Source of the DNA: Dyella solisilvae
GTDB taxonomy: Bacteria > Pseudomonadota > Gammaproteobacteria > Xanthomonadales > Rhodanobacteraceae
Direction: 5' to 3'
NCBI RefSeq assembly: GCF_003351225.1
Contig: NZ_QQSY01000001.1
Coordinates: 310,001 to 374,000, forward strand
DNA: 64,000 nt
The notes beneath the pieces are model-generated. The model did not search any database and was not told the origin of the DNA. It worked only from the letters and a program-made list of their open reading frames with translations. This document shows, in pieces, positions 23,638-32,404 of the stretch. A program made the translations under genes and the position numbers. Positions within the stretch are counted from its first letter, which is position 1. Each line of letters starts with the position of its first letter.

Positions 23638-25233
23638 ATGTCATCGAAATCTTCTGCGATCCCCGGATCGAACTTACTTCTTGGCGTGGCCTACCTGCTG
23701 CTCTGGCTGCTGCTATGGCCTACAGAGCAACCCTACTGGATGCTTCCCTACGGTCTGCGCTTCGGCGCGTTGCTGCTCGCTCCCGGGCGCATGTGGCCGT
23801 GGCTGCTGGGCGCCGAATTCGCCGCCAGTGGACTCATCACCCTGGTCCACCACCAGCCGATGGGGTGGATGAGCTTCCTGCTGGGCGACCTGCCGGAACC
23901 GACCGTGGTGGCCATCTGCCTCTGGCTGATGCGCCGGGCGAACCTGCACGCCGGCCTGCGCGACCCGGAAGACGTGGCCCGCCTGCTGCTCTCGGCGGCC
24001 TTTACGGTCGCGGCGACCACCGCCACCGACGCGGTCCTGCTCGCCCTGATCCACGCCAGCCCCGGCTCCGGCATGCTGGTGCAGGCCCTCGGCCAGGACC
24101 TACTGGGCAACTACGTGGGCGTGCTGCTGGTGGTGCCCCTGCTCATCATGCTGGTGCGGGCGCGCCTGAACCGGCGCGCGCTGGGGCGGCTGCTGATGGA
24201 CGGCCTGCTGGTGTTGATGCCCGCGCTGGCGATTCTGCTGGTGCTGTCCTCGCACGAGGCGCCGCAGCCGCAGTTCGCCCGCGTGCTATCGCTGGCCCCG
24301 GTGCTGTTCTTCGCCTTCCGCCATGGTTGGCGCGGCGCCAGCCTGTCCATGCTGATCTCCAGCCTGGGCATGACACTGGTCGACCATTATTCCGGCCATG
24401 GCGCCCCGGGCGCGGCCGGCGTGCTGTTCCTGGCCGTGGCCGGCACTGGCGCGCTGATGCTGGGTTCGGCCACCGACGCCCTGCGCCGGAGCAGCGAGCG
24501 CGTGGCTGAGCAGAACGTCTACCTGGCCGCGGTCAACCGCAGGCTGGATCACCTCGCCCGCCAGCTGAGGGACGCCGCGCGCGGCAACCTGCAGACCGAG
24601 GAAAACCAACGGCGCCACATGGCCGCCGAGCTGCACGATGAGCTGGGACAGAACCTCACCGCCATCCAGACCCACCTGAAACTGGCCCAGTCACGCCTGA
24701 CCCAGGCGGGGATGGATGACATCGGGGTGTCGATCAACGCCATTCTTGGTCATATGCGTCGCGCCCTGCGCCGGCTGCTGGACGACCTGCGCCCAGCGGT
24801 GCTGGACGAATTCGGCCTGCTGCGCGCCCTGGACGAAGGCCCCATCCGCGACCTGCTCAACGCCGCCGGGGTCGCCTACCGTACCGACCTGCACGGTGAT
24901 CCCCGCCTGCTCGACGACGACACCCGCACGGTCATCTATCGTCTTGTTCAGGAAAGTGCGACCAATGCGGTCAAGCACGCCCACGCAGACGTTTTCCAGC
25001 TACGCCTGCGCATCGGCGAGCGGCAGGGCGTAGCGCTGGCCCTGCTGGATATCCGCGACAACGGCATAGGCCTGCCGGCACGGGTGCCCCGCGGCGGCCG
25101 CGGCATGCAGGGCATGCGCGACCGGGTCACCTCCCTGGGCGGGCTTTTCCGCGTCCGCCCCGAGTCGCAGGGCGTGCATCTGCGCATTTTGCTGCGCAGC
25201 AGCACGAACGCCGTCGAACCGGCCCGGGTATAA
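23638..25233 (+). CDS. MASE1 membrane sensor histidine kinase (HisKA_3 type)
   Basis: A 531-residue kinase. About eight hydrophobic segments form an N-terminal MASE1-like sensor (residues 8-290), followed by a linker coiled coil, a HisKA_3 dimerisation domain with phospho-His333 in AELHDELGQNLTAIQTHL, and a HATPase domain with N box ESATNAVKHAHA and G box DNGIGLP...GGRGMQGMRDRV, as in NarX/UhpB kinases. The input signal is unknown. Start 23638 (MSSKSSAIPG) is uncertain; 23617 is also possible and neither has a clear ribosome site. Its stop codon lies inside a larger inverted repeat (25224-25266). Confidence 0.88.
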   Translation: MSSKSSAIPGSNLLLGVAYLLLWLLLWPTEQPYWMLPYGLRFGALLLAPGRMWPWLLGAEFAASGLITLVHHQPMGWMSFLLGDLPEPTVVAICLWLMRRANLHAGLRDPEDVARLLLSAAFTVAATTATDAVLLALIHASPGSGMLVQALGQDLLGNYVGVLLVVPLLIMLVRARLNRRALGRLLMDGLLVLMPALAILLVLSSHEAPQPQFARVLSLAPVLFFAFRHGWRGASLSMLISSLGMTLVDHYSGHGAPGAAGVLFLAVAGTGALMLGSATDALRRSSERVAEQNVYLAAVNRRLDHLARQLRDAARGNLQTEENQRRHMAAELHDELGQNLTAIQTHLKLAQSRLTQAGMDDIGVSINAILGHMRRALRRLLDDLRPAVLDEFGLLRALDEGPIRDLLNAAGVAYRTDLHGDPRLLDDDTRTVIYRLVQESATNAVKHAHADVFQLRLRIGERQGVALALLDIRDNGIGLPARVPRGGRGMQGMRDRVTSLGGLFRVRPESQGVHLRILLRSSTNAVEPARV

Positions 25234-25266
25234 GTTCCGTTACATAGGAAATTTTCTGATACCCGG
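25224..25266. promoter_or_regulatory. Inverted repeat upstream of the GGA-rich RNA
   Basis: CCGGGTAT (25224-25231) and ATACCCGG (25259-25266) are perfect 8-base inverted arms around a 27-base AT-rich spacer. They overlap the end of the kinase gene and stand about 40 bases before the proposed RNA. This could be an operator, or a weak hairpin ending the kinase mRNA; no T run follows. Confidence 0.35.
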
Positions 25267-25299
25267 CGTGTGAAGGCTTCGTTAGTCTGGATTCATCGA

Positions 25300-25490
25300 T
25301 GTGGGGGAGCCACCATCGCAAGATGGTGAGCCTTGCCAACCGTGGGGACGGTGGGCAAGAAGAGCGGCAGGATGCCGTTCCGCCGGAATCGGTGGCAAAA
25401 CCGGGTTGAGCGAGCAACTCGCCTTCCTCTGGAGCCATCCGGTAACGGATCAGCCGCTGGGCGGACAGGAGTCCTCCCGCGGCTTTTTTT
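25300..25490 (+). ncRNA. Candidate GGA-motif structured RNA (Csr/Rsm-sponge-like)
   Basis: About 190 bases fold as a chain of compact hairpins: 25311-25328 (7 bp, GCAA loop), 25332-25359 (CTTGCC and ACCGT arms, GGGG loop), 25362-25380 (GAGCGGCA/TGCCGTTC with GGA at the tip), 25381-25394 (GAAT loop), 25411-25423 (GCGAG/CTCGC or alternative), 25437-25450 (ATCCG/CGGAT, GTAA loop), then a terminator whose tip is GGAC-AGGA-GTCC. Eight GGA triplets occur, two of them as AGGA in hairpin loops, the design of CsrB/RsmY-type RNAs that sequester CsrA/RsmA. No reading frame explains the pairing. Promoter position is not clear. Function is inference. Confidence 0.55.
25453..25490 (+). terminator. Intrinsic terminator with AGGA tetraloop
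   Basis: GCCGC (25453-25457), GGG (25459-25461) and GGAC (25463-25466) pair with GTCC (25471-25474), CCC (25476-25478) and GCGGC (25479-25483); seven T follow. The orientation shows transcription on the plus strand. Confidence 0.85.
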
Positions 25491-25564
25491 ATGGGCGCTT
25501 TTTGAGCCAATGACGCCACTGGCGACGTCACCCACCCGCATTGCTTGTGACCTTCGTAAAGGCG

Positions 25565-25594
25565 CTGGATCCCAGCTTTCGCTGGGATGACGGG
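25565..25594. repeat. GTCATCCC-type palindromic repeat
   Basis: A single copy (stem ATCCCAGC/GCTGGGAT, then GACGGG), read in the opposite orientation to the copy at 3827. The rest of 25491-25801, between the RNA terminator and the fur terminator, holds nothing I recognise; short reading frames across it encode only the repeat-derived peptide VIPAKAGIQ. Confidence 0.7.
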
Positions 25595-25801
25595 TGAAAC
25601 CGCCCCTCTTCTTTCCGAGACCGGCTGAGTTCTCCCATTGGGCCCTCCAAATCTCTCTGAGGTAGCGCGTCTCAACTTGCTGCCACCCGAGTGGACGCTG
25701 AGCTATCGCGCAATGCGCAGAATGCCTGCTTTGCTGCCCGACTGGGCCACCAAAGCGAGTCACCCAGCGATTTTCCCGCGCTCGCCCGAACCATCCCCGC
25801 C

Positions 25802-25835
25802 AAAACAAAGGCCGATGGCGTCACCGCCACCGGCC
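25802..25835 (-). terminator. Intrinsic terminator of fur
   Basis: An 11-bp stem (25810-25820 with 25825-25835) contains one mismatch in the plus-strand reading that becomes a G-U pair in the minus-strand RNA, followed there by TTTGTTTT. It starts 26 bases after the fur stop. Confidence 0.85.
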
Positions 25836-25860
25836 TAGCTGCTTTCGGGCCCGCCCGGAT

Positions 25861-26277
25861 TTACTTGTGGGATTTCTTGGGCCGCACGTACAGCACCAGG
25901 CTGTGGTCCTCGATGACGTAGCCATGGCGGGCCGCGATTTCGTGCTGGAGACGCTCGATCTCCTCGCTGACGAACTCGATGACCTTTCCGCTGTCCACAT
26001 CGATCATGTGGTCATGATGCTTGCCGCGGTCCAGCTCGTAGACGGCCTGGCCGCCTTCGAAGTTGTGCTTGACCACGATGCCGGCGGCCTCGAACTGGGT
26101 CAGCACGCGGTAGACGGTGGCCAGGCCGATGTCTTCCTGGTGGGCCAGCAGCCGTTTGTAGACATCTTCGGCGGTGAGGTGGTGAGCCTCCTCGTCCTCG
26201 AAGATTTGCAAGATCCGCATCCGGGGGTGGGTGACCTTCAGCCCGGCTTTGCGCAGTTCTTTGGTTTCCTGTTCCAT
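25861..26277 (-). CDS. fur: Ferric uptake regulator Fur
   Basis: A 138-residue Fur: an N-terminal winged helix (KVTHPRMRILQIFEDEEAHH, TAEDVYKRL, IGLATVYRVLTQFEAAGIV) and a C-terminal dimerisation domain with metal ligands in KHHDHMIDVDSGKVIEF. The two Cys of the E. coli structural zinc site (Cys92/Cys95) are Asp and Ser here, as also in pseudomonad and xanthomonad Fur, so this is normal for the group. The start at 26277 (MEQETKELRKAGL) has GGAG six bases upstream. Divergent from bamE, the conserved fur/omlA pair of xanthomonads, with promoters probably overlapping in the 76 bases between them. Confidence 0.96.
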   Translation of the reverse strand: MEQETKELRKAGLKVTHPRMRILQIFEDEEAHHLTAEDVYKRLLAHQEDIGLATVYRVLTQFEAAGIVVKHNFEGGQAVYELDRGKHHDHMIDVDSGKVIEFVSEEIERLQHEIAARHGYVIEDHSLVLYVRPKKSHK

Positions 26278-26353
26278 AACAAGCTCCACGCACACGGCGG
26301 CACGAGGCCGTTAGTGTATCATCCGACACCTTTACGATCCGGACGCAACACGC

Positions 26354-26812
26354 ATGCATAAGCTGATTCGCACGCTGGGTTTCGCCATGTTGGCCCTTTC
26401 CCTGGCCAGCTGCCGCCTGATTTATACCCCCGACGTGCAGCAGGGCAACCTGCTCGACAAGAAGAACGTGGATCAGCTGCAGCCCGGCATGACCAAGCGC
26501 CAGGTTCTGGTGCTGCTCGGCTCGCCCTCGGTGGACTCGCCGTTCGCCCAGAACCAGTGGAACTACGTCTCCACCCAGCAGCACCGCGGCGGCGACATCA
26601 AGATTCACACCCTGACCCTGACCTTCAACAACGACTCGCTCGTGCGCACTGACGGCGACTTCTTCGCCGAGGACGCGCAGAAGCTGGTCGATGACCAGAA
26701 GAAGTACCACGCCAATTACCCGGTCGATGAAACCAAGGGCGACAAGAACGCCGGCGGTGGCGGCGGTAGCGACAAGGGTGGCGACAACAGCGGCGGCAGC
26801 GAAGGCCACTGA
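26354..26812 (+). CDS. bamE: Outer-membrane assembly lipoprotein BamE (SmpA/OmlA)
   Basis: A 152-residue lipoprotein: signal peptide with lipobox LASC (Cys at residue 20), then the BamE fold with the signature LQPGMTKRQVLVLLGSPSV and the conserved NQWNYV. BamE is the accessory part of the BAM complex that inserts outer-membrane proteins, anchored by its lipid to the inner face of the outer membrane. It carries a Gly/Ser/Asp-rich C-terminal tail (about residues 128-152) not present in E. coli BamE. It is divergent from fur. Confidence 0.93.
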   Translation: MHKLIRTLGFAMLALSLASCRLIYTPDVQQGNLLDKKNVDQLQPGMTKRQVLVLLGSPSVDSPFAQNQWNYVSTQQHRGGDIKIHTLTLTFNNDSLVRTDGDFFAEDAQKLVDDQKKYHANYPVDETKGDKNAGGGGGSDKGGDNSGGSEGH

Positions 26813-26828
26813 GTTCCCTTGGCCGGCG

Positions 26829-27110
26829 TCAGCCCTCGTGGGCGCGGCGCCGGCGTGCTTCCTTCGGATCGAGCGTGAGCGGCCGGTAGATTTCCACGCG
26901 GTCGCCCTCGCCCACCACCTGGTCCGGCGTCGCCTTGCGGGAAAAGATGCCCAGCCGCGACGGATCGACGATCAGCCCGGGCACGTCCCGGGCCAGACCT
27001 GACGCTTCGATCGCCTGCATCACCGTGCTGCCGGCCGGCACGGCAACGCGACGCACGACTTGGCGCGAAGCCTCGGCATAGACGACCTCGATGTTGACGA
27101 GCTCAGCCAT
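26829..27110 (-). CDS. rnfH: RnfH-family ubiquitin-fold protein (UPF0125/RatB)
   Basis: A 93-residue protein with the RnfH beta-grasp pattern: NIEVVYAEASRQVVRRVAVP, then GSTVMQAIEASGL and the conserved LGIFSRKATPDQVVGEGDRVEIYRPL. Its function is not settled. It overlaps the preceding ratA by 8 bases, the usual ratA-rnfH (ratAB) pair found beside smpB. The start MAELVNIEV at 27110 was chosen from family length. Confidence 0.9.
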   Translation of the reverse strand: MAELVNIEVVYAEASRQVVRRVAVPAGSTVMQAIEASGLARDVPGLIVDPSRLGIFSRKATPDQVVGEGDRVEIYRPLTLDPKEARRRRAHEG

Positions 27111-27534
27111 AGGCTCGCTCGGCCTCACGGCAGAAGTCGTCCACCATGCGACCGGCAAGGCCCTGGAAACCAAGCTTCAAGGCCGTGCCACCCAGCTTGC
27201 CGGCATAGTCGAAATCCAGCGCGAAAGAGATCTTGCAGCCAGCATCTCCCAGCGCAATGAAGTCCCACACGCCGTCGAGGCTGCGGAACGGACCATCGAC
27301 CAGGCTCATGTGCAGGCGTTGCGGACGCGCCGTGGTGTTGCGGGTGGTGAAACTCTGGCGGAAGCCGGCGTACTTGAGATCCAGCCTCGCGACCAGCACA
27401 TCATCGCCACGCTCGAGGACCTGCGAGCCAACACACCAGGGGAAACGCTTTGGGTATGCTTCGACCTCATTGACCAGGTCGAACATCTGGGCCGGTGAAT
27501 ATCGCACCAGGGCGCTGCGGCGGATCTCGATCAC
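27103..27534 (-). CDS. ratA: RatA / COQ10-type START-domain protein
   Basis: A 143-residue START-fold protein ([30 protein letters not shown], ending [16 protein letters not shown]). E. coli RatA was reported to block 70S assembly as a toxin, while homologues of the COQ10 group bind ubiquinone; both readings exist for this family. The gene is coupled to rnfH and divergent from smpB, 80 bases away, a gene order strongly conserved in proteobacteria. Confidence 0.9.
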   Translation of the reverse strand: MIEIRRSALVRYSPAQMFDLVNEVEAYPKRFPWCVGSQVLERGDDVLVARLDLKYAGFRQSFTTRNTTARPQRLHMSLVDGPFRSLDGVWDFIALGDAGCKISFALDFDYAGKLGGTALKLGFQGLAGRMVDDFCREAERAYG

Positions 27535-27614
27535 ATCAGCCTCTTTTCGGAATCATCTGGATCCGGCCATGCACCGGATCCGCATCAGGGCAAACAGCCC
27601 GAAGTTTAACGGAC

Positions 27615-28103
27615 ATGGCCAAGCCTAAGGACAAAGACAAGCAAGGCGGCACCATCGCGCTCAACAAGCGCGCCCGCCACGAGTACCACATCGACCAGCG
27701 CTTCGAGGCCGGCATCGAGCTGCAGGGCTGGGAAGTGAAGTCGCTGCGCGCCGGCCGCATCAATTTCGGCGACAGCTACGCCATGGTCATCGCCAACGAA
27801 ATCCAGCTGGTGGGCACGTCGATTCCGCCGCTGATCAGCGCCTCCACCCACGTGGTGGCCAACGATCGGCGCACGCGCAAGCTGCTGCTGCACCGCGCGG
27901 AGATCGACACGCTGATCGGCGCGGTCGAGCGCAAGGGCTACACCCTCATCCCGATGGCGATGTACTGGAAGGGCAACAAGGTGAAGGTGGAAATCGGCCT
28001 GGCCAAGGGCAAGCAGGCGCACGACAAGCGCGAGACGGAAAAGGAACGCGACTGGCAGCGCGAGAAGCAGCGCACCATGCGCGCCCACAACCGCTCAGCC
28101 TGA
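27615..28103 (+). CDS. smpB: SsrA-binding protein SmpB
   Basis: A 162-residue SmpB: OB-fold core with [33 protein letters not shown] and the tmRNA-contact segment [17 protein letters not shown], followed by the basic tail [20 protein letters not shown] that mimics mRNA in the decoding channel. With tmRNA it rescues stalled ribosomes. The ATG at 27615 is preferred; upstream in-frame starts lie inside the ratA promoter side. tmRNA itself is 600 bases downstream, separated by a GNAT gene on the other strand. Its 3' end overlaps that gene by 9 bases. Confidence 0.97.
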   Translation: MAKPKDKDKQGGTIALNKRARHEYHIDQRFEAGIELQGWEVKSLRAGRINFGDSYAMVIANEIQLVGTSIPPLISASTHVVANDRRTRKLLLHRAEIDTLIGAVERKGYTLIPMAMYWKGNKVKVEIGLAKGKQAHDKRETEKERDWQREKQRTMRAHNRSA

Positions 28104-28607
28104 CTTTCCCCAGCGCAGTCCGGGCTCGCCTTCGGAGAGCCCCACCACGTCCTCGTGCAAAGTCATGTTCATGGCATCCACCGAGGTGCCGAAGCCGAAG
28201 CGCTCGTACATCCGATGGGCTTCGGAGGTGGAATGCAGGGTCATGGAGTCCACCTCCTGCTCCCTCGCCGCGGCGCCGACGGCGGCGAGCAGCGCATTGG
28301 CGACGCCCTGCCGCCGATGGGCCGGCTTCACGTACATGTTGAGCACATACCAGCCCACGCCATGCCGGAAATAAGCGGACGGCATATGCGTGTACGGATG
28401 GACCGCGACGCACCCGGCTATCCGGCCATCCAGCTCGGCCAGCCAGTACAGCAGGCGGCCATCCGGGATGGCCTCCTCGATCCAGCCGTGCAACTCGTCG
28501 GCGAAACCCGCCGGCAGCTCCTGATGGAGCTCCTGCTCCAGAAATGCACAGCGCAATTGGGTCAGCACACCCGCATCGGACAGCCCAGCCTGACGAATCC
28601 GCATCAT
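28095..28607 (-). CDS. GNAT-family N-acetyltransferase
   Basis: A 170-residue acetyltransferase with the GNAT acetyl-CoA motif in [24 protein letters not shown] (R/Q-x-x-G-x-A form) and the C-terminal [15 protein letters not shown] strand-helix. The substrate cannot be predicted. The start is at 28607 or 28604 (MMRIRQAG) with AAGG upstream. It lies between smpB and ssrA on the opposite strand and overlaps the end of smpB. Confidence 0.85.
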   Translation of the reverse strand: MMRIRQAGLSDAGVLTQLRCAFLEQELHQELPAGFADELHGWIEEAIPDGRLLYWLAELDGRIAGCVAVHPYTHMPSAYFRHGVGWYVLNMYVKPAHRRQGVANALLAAVGAAAREQEVDSMTLHSTSEAHRMYERFGFGTSVDAMNMTLHEDVVGLSEGEPGLRWGKSG

Positions 28608-28660
28608 GGCCCTTCCCTTCCGGTGGTTGACGCCGCACACGATAGCCTTGCTATGCCGCC

Positions 28661-28690
28661 TTGATGGAAGCCCGGCCGCCTACATATACT
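28661..28690 (+). promoter_or_regulatory. Sigma-70 promoter of ssrA
   Basis: TTGATG (28661-28666) and TATACT (28685-28690) are spaced by 18 bases, 25 bases before the mature tmRNA 5' end. Confidence 0.7.
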
Positions 28691-28714
28691 GGACGGCCAG
28701 CAATCGTTTTCCCC

Positions 28715-29067
<353 letters not shown>

Positions 29068-29072
29068 ATCCA

Positions 29073-29110
29073 GCCATCCAAGCAATTGATTTGCTTGGAT
29101 GGCTTTTTTT
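29073..29110 (+). terminator. Intrinsic terminator of ssrA
   Basis: A perfect 13-bp stem (29073-29085 GCCATCCAAGCAA with 29091-29103) and a 5-base loop, followed by a run of seven or more T, begins 6 bases after the tmRNA CCA end. Confidence 0.95.
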
Positions 29111-29326
29111 ATTGGGTGGTCGGCTTGGTCGCCGTCTGGCCAGTTTCAGGCCTGCCCTCTTCCGTTGCTGGAACAAGCATCCAACGCCGCTGGCTGGCAC
29201 GGCGGCGACATCAGGCGTGCGAACCTGATTCGCGTCGGCGAGGGCGCCCCGGGCCGACTGGCCCCGACCGTGGTCCTGAGGCCCGTCCGCCAGGGATGTA
29301 TCAACGGCAAGGGCGTGCCGCTTGGC

Positions 29327-29584
29327 ATGCGGCTCCTGTTGCCTGGAAAACGCATGCGGCGACCGGGATCCCACGGACCGGACACCAGGAAGCATCAGCC
29401 TGACCCGGTCTACCTGCGCCCGATTTTCGACCGGACAGGCCTCACCCAAGCGCAAGCGGCCAATGCCATCGGCGTCACATCCTGCACGATACGCTCTGAC
29501 CGCGCGTCGGGTGACCCCTCACGCCCGGCGCCGCACCTGGTGAAGTACGCATTGGAGCAGCTTGCCGCGCACGCCACGGAGTAA
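29327..29584 (+). CDS. Small helix-turn-helix protein, uncertain start
   Basis: About 85 residues; the C-terminal half (YLRPIFDRTGLTQAQAANAI, then GVTSCTIRSD) looks like a phage- or XRE-type helix-turn-helix with a poorly conserved tail ending in YALEQLAAHATE, a tail seen in small xanthomonad HTH proteins. The frame stays open back to 29099, but that ATG lies inside the ssrA terminator and cannot be the real start; 29327 or 29354 are candidates and neither has a clear ribosome site. It lies just downstream of tmRNA, a common integration hotspot, and may be a remnant. Four bases separate it from the next small gene. Confidence 0.45.
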   Translation: MRLLLPGKRMRRPGSHGPDTRKHQPDPVYLRPIFDRTGLTQAQAANAIGVTSCTIRSDRASGDPSRPAPHLVKYALEQLAAHATE

Positions 29585-29587
29585 CCC

Positions 29588-29725
29588 ATGAAAACGCGAA
29601 TCATCGTCATCGGTATCCTGTGCGCCTTGATTCTCACGGCAATCGTCCTGACCGTCTTTGAGAAATCCAGGCATCCGAGAGTGACGCCGCAAGCCGACAC
29701 GCCAGCGGCAGCCAGCACCCGCTAA
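29588..29725 (+). CDS. Predicted 45-residue single-pass membrane protein
   Basis: The frame starts MKTRIIVIGILCALILTAIV, a clear membrane-spanning segment, followed by a short charged linker and a Pro/Ala/Thr tail. It begins 3 bases after the stop of the helix-turn-helix frame, so the two may be coupled. I do not recognise the family. Support is limited to the reading frame, the hydrophobic segment and the tight spacing. Confidence 0.4.
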   Translation: MKTRIIVIGILCALILTAIVLTVFEKSRHPRVTPQADTPAAASTR

Positions 29726-30139
29726 TTACCCCCGGCCAGCGCCAGTGGGGTATCCAGGGGTCGGCTACAGAATGATTACGGCGTAACCGCGGCAAGCCGC
29801 TGACGATCCAACACGCTCCATCTTTCACAGCCCCTTTAGGAACACTGGCGCAGCTTTGGGAGTTGGCGATGAGCCGCGCCCGCGCGTGCGTGTCGCCGGA
29901 GAATGCGTTGATCGCACGGCTCCGGTCGCGGCCCCGTACGCGAGTGGCGTCCGCGGGTCTGGTCAATGCCAGAGATCGCCACTGGCATGGCGCGCAGCAG
30001 TATCTGGACATGTTTCCTGCCGAACAATCGTGCGCTGGCTGAAAGGATGCAGATCTCGGGCCGCGCAACGCAGACGCCAGTCATGGCGCCACTCCGGGGA
30101 GACTTCGAGCCCTCAAGGCACATTCCCAAAGGGATTCAT
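29726..30139. other. Intergenic region before pflB
   Basis: No gene is recognisable; frames on both strands lack family features. It should contain the pflB promoter. I searched for a TTGAT-N4-ATCAA FNR site and did not find a convincing one. The pflB ribosome site AAAGGG is at 30128-30133. Confidence 0.5.
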
Positions 30140-32395
30140 ATGGCCACCGCAGCGTACGTACAGGGCGAGCGCAAAAGCGGCGCCTGGCGCGGCTTTGCTC
30201 CGGGCTCCTGGCAGGAGCGCGTCAATGTCCGCGAATTCATTCAACGCAATTACACACCCTACGAAGGCGACGCCGCCTTCCTCCAGGGCGCCACCGAACG
30301 TACGGGCGGCATCTGGAAGACGCTGCAACCACTGCTCGCGGAAGAACGCGCCAAGGGCATTCTCGATGTCTCGCAGATACCCTCCGGCATCCTCGCGCAC
30401 GCTCCCGGTTACATCGACAAGGCCAACGAGATCATCGTTGGCCTGCAGACCGATGAACCGCTGAAGCGCGCCATCATGCCGTTCGGCGGTTGGCGCGTGG
30501 TGGCGGCGAGCCTGGAGTCGTACGGGCGCACGCCGGACCCCGCGCTCGGCGAAATCTTCACCAAGTATCGAAAGACGCACAACGACGGTGTGTTCGACGC
30601 CTATACCCCGGATATTCGCAAGGCGCGTTCGTCCGGCGTCGTGACCGGTCTGCCGGACGCCTATGGCCGCGGCCGCATCATCGGCGACTACCGAAGGGTC
30701 GCCCTCTACGGCGTCGACTTCCTGATGTCGGACAAGGAACGCGAAAAGCACGAACTGGACGACCGGCACTCCACCGAAGAAGTGATCCGTCTTCGCGAAG
30801 AGCTAGCCGAGCAGCTGCGCTCGCTCAAGGAGCTCAAGGAAATGGCGTCGCGTTATGGCTACGACATCTCGGGGCCCGCCACGAGTGCCAGGGAAGCCGT
30901 CCAGTGGACCTACTTTGGTTATCTCGCCGCCATCAAGCAACAGAATGGCGCCGCGATGTCCGCGGGCCGTCTTTCCACGTTCTTCGACATCTACTTTGAG
31001 CGCGACTTGCGCGACGGAACGCTGACCGAGACGCAGGCACAGGAGATCATCGATGACCTGGTGATCAAGTGGCGCATCGTGCGGTTCCTGCGCGCCCCGG
31101 AATACAACCAGCTGTTCTCGGGCGATCCGGTCTGGGTCACCGAAGTCATCGGTGGCAATGGCGAGGATGGGCGCACGCTCGTCACCAAGACCGCGTTCCG
31201 CATGCTCAATACCCTTTACAACCTCGGCCCGGCGCCCGAACCCAACCTCACAGTGTTCTGGTCGCCCCGGCTACCGGATGGTTTCAAGCGGTTCGCCGTC
31301 AAGGCATCCATCGACACCAGCTCGATCCAGTACGAGTCGGACGACCTCATGCGGCCCAAGTGGGGCGATGACTGCGCCATCGCCTGTTGCGTTTCGGCCA
31401 TGCGTGTCGGCAAGCAGATGCAGTTTTTCGGCGCCCGCGTCAATCTCCCCAAGACCCTCCTCTACGCGCTCAATGGCGGGCGCGACGAGGTGACCGGCCA
31501 ACAGGTGGGCCCCAATCTCGCGCCGGTTACCGGTGATGTCCTCAAGTTCGAAGAGGTGATGGAACGCCTCGATCCCATGATGGACTGGCTGGCCAAGACC
31601 TACGTGAATGCGCTCAATGTCATCCACTACATGCATGACAAGTACTGTTATGAGGCCATCGAAATGGCGCTGCACGACCGTGACGTCCTGCGCACCATGG
31701 CCTGCGGCATCGCCGGTCTCTCCCACGCGGCGGACAGCCTGTCGGCGATCAAATACGCCAAGGTGCACCCTGAAAGGGACGATCGCGGCATCATCGTCGA
31801 CTTCCACGTCGAGGGAGACTTCCCCTGCTACGGCAACAATGACGATCGCGCCGACGACATGGCGAAGATGCTCGTGTCGATGATGATGAACAAGATCCGC
31901 ATGTACCCGAGCTATCGCGGCGCCGTGCATACGCAGTCGGTGCTCACCATCACCTCCAACGTCGTGTATGGCAAGGCCACGGGCAATACCCCGGATGGAA
32001 GAAAGAAGGGCGAACCGTTTGCACCCGGCGCCAACCCCGCCAATGGAAAGGACACCCACGGCGCGCTGGCCGCACTGATGTCGGTTGCCAAGATTCCCTA
32101 TGACGATGCCGAGGACGGAATCTCGCTGACCATATCGGTGGTCCCGTCGGCGCTGGGATTGGATGAAGACCGCATTACGCGTGGCGTCGATGCGCTGGAT
32201 GCCTATTTTTCCAGTGGCGGCTTCCACGTCAACGTCAACGTTCTGAACAGGGAAACCCTGGAGGACGCGATGGAGCATCCGGACAAGTATCCGCAACTCA
32301 CCATCAGGGTATCGGGATACGCGGTGAACTTCGTCCGGCTCACACGCGAACAACAGCTTGACGTGATCCATCGCACCTTCCATGGCGCCATCTAG
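30140..32395 (+). CDS. pflB: Pyruvate formate-lyase (formate C-acetyltransferase)
   Basis: A 751-residue glycyl-radical enzyme close to E. coli PflB (760). The adjacent active-site cysteines are Cys416-Cys417 ([20 protein letters not shown]) and the radical Gly is Gly726 in [12 protein letters not shown] near the C-terminus. It converts pyruvate and CoA to acetyl-CoA and formate without oxygen. The start at 30140 ([14 protein letters not shown]) has AAAGGG seven bases upstream. The activase gene follows after 9 bases. An oxygen-sensitive PFL is unusual for the largely aerobic xanthomonads, pointing to microaerobic growth or acquisition. Confidence 0.95.
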   Translation: MATAAYVQGERKSGAWRGFAPGSWQERVNVREFIQRNYTPYEGDAAFLQGATERTGGIWKTLQPLLAEERAKGILDVSQIPSGILAHAPGYIDKANEIIVGLQTDEPLKRAIMPFGGWRVVAASLESYGRTPDPALGEIFTKYRKTHNDGVFDAYTPDIRKARSSGVVTGLPDAYGRGRIIGDYRRVALYGVDFLMSDKEREKHELDDRHSTEEVIRLREELAEQLRSLKELKEMASRYGYDISGPATSAREAVQWTYFGYLAAIKQQNGAAMSAGRLSTFFDIYFERDLRDGTLTETQAQEIIDDLVIKWRIVRFLRAPEYNQLFSGDPVWVTEVIGGNGEDGRTLVTKTAFRMLNTLYNLGPAPEPNLTVFWSPRLPDGFKRFAVKASIDTSSIQYESDDLMRPKWGDDCAIACCVSAMRVGKQMQFFGARVNLPKTLLYALNGGRDEVTGQQVGPNLAPVTGDVLKFEEVMERLDPMMDWLAKTYVNALNVIHYMHDKYCYEAIEMALHDRDVLRTMACGIAGLSHAADSLSAIKYAKVHPERDDRGIIVDFHVEGDFPCYGNNDDRADDMAKMLVSMMMNKIRMYPSYRGAVHTQSVLTITSNVVYGKATGNTPDGRKKGEPFAPGANPANGKDTHGALAALMSVAKIPYDDAEDGISLTISVVPSALGLDEDRITRGVDALDAYFSSGGFHVNVNVLNRETLEDAMEHPDKYPQLTIRVSGYAVNFVRLTREQQLDVIHRTFHGAI

Positions 32396-32404
32396 GCACT
32401 TGCC

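Noticed and set aside
25300-25490. 6S RNA, RNase P RNA or SRP RNA
   Set aside because: The chain of short hairpins does not fit the long-rod 6S fold or the conserved cores of RNase P or 4.5S RNA.
25127-25675. Minus-strand frame with VIPAKAGIQ
   Set aside because: That peptide is the well-known translation of the GTCATCCCGG repeat; the frame also runs through the structured RNA and its terminator.
25970-26020. Fur lacking the CxxC zinc cysteines as an anomaly
   Set aside because: Asp and Ser at these positions are normal for Fur of pseudomonads and xanthomonads.
29073-29584. tmRNA 3' end as an attachment site with an island behind it
   Set aside because: No integrase gene and no second copy of the tmRNA 3' end were found downstream within the window.
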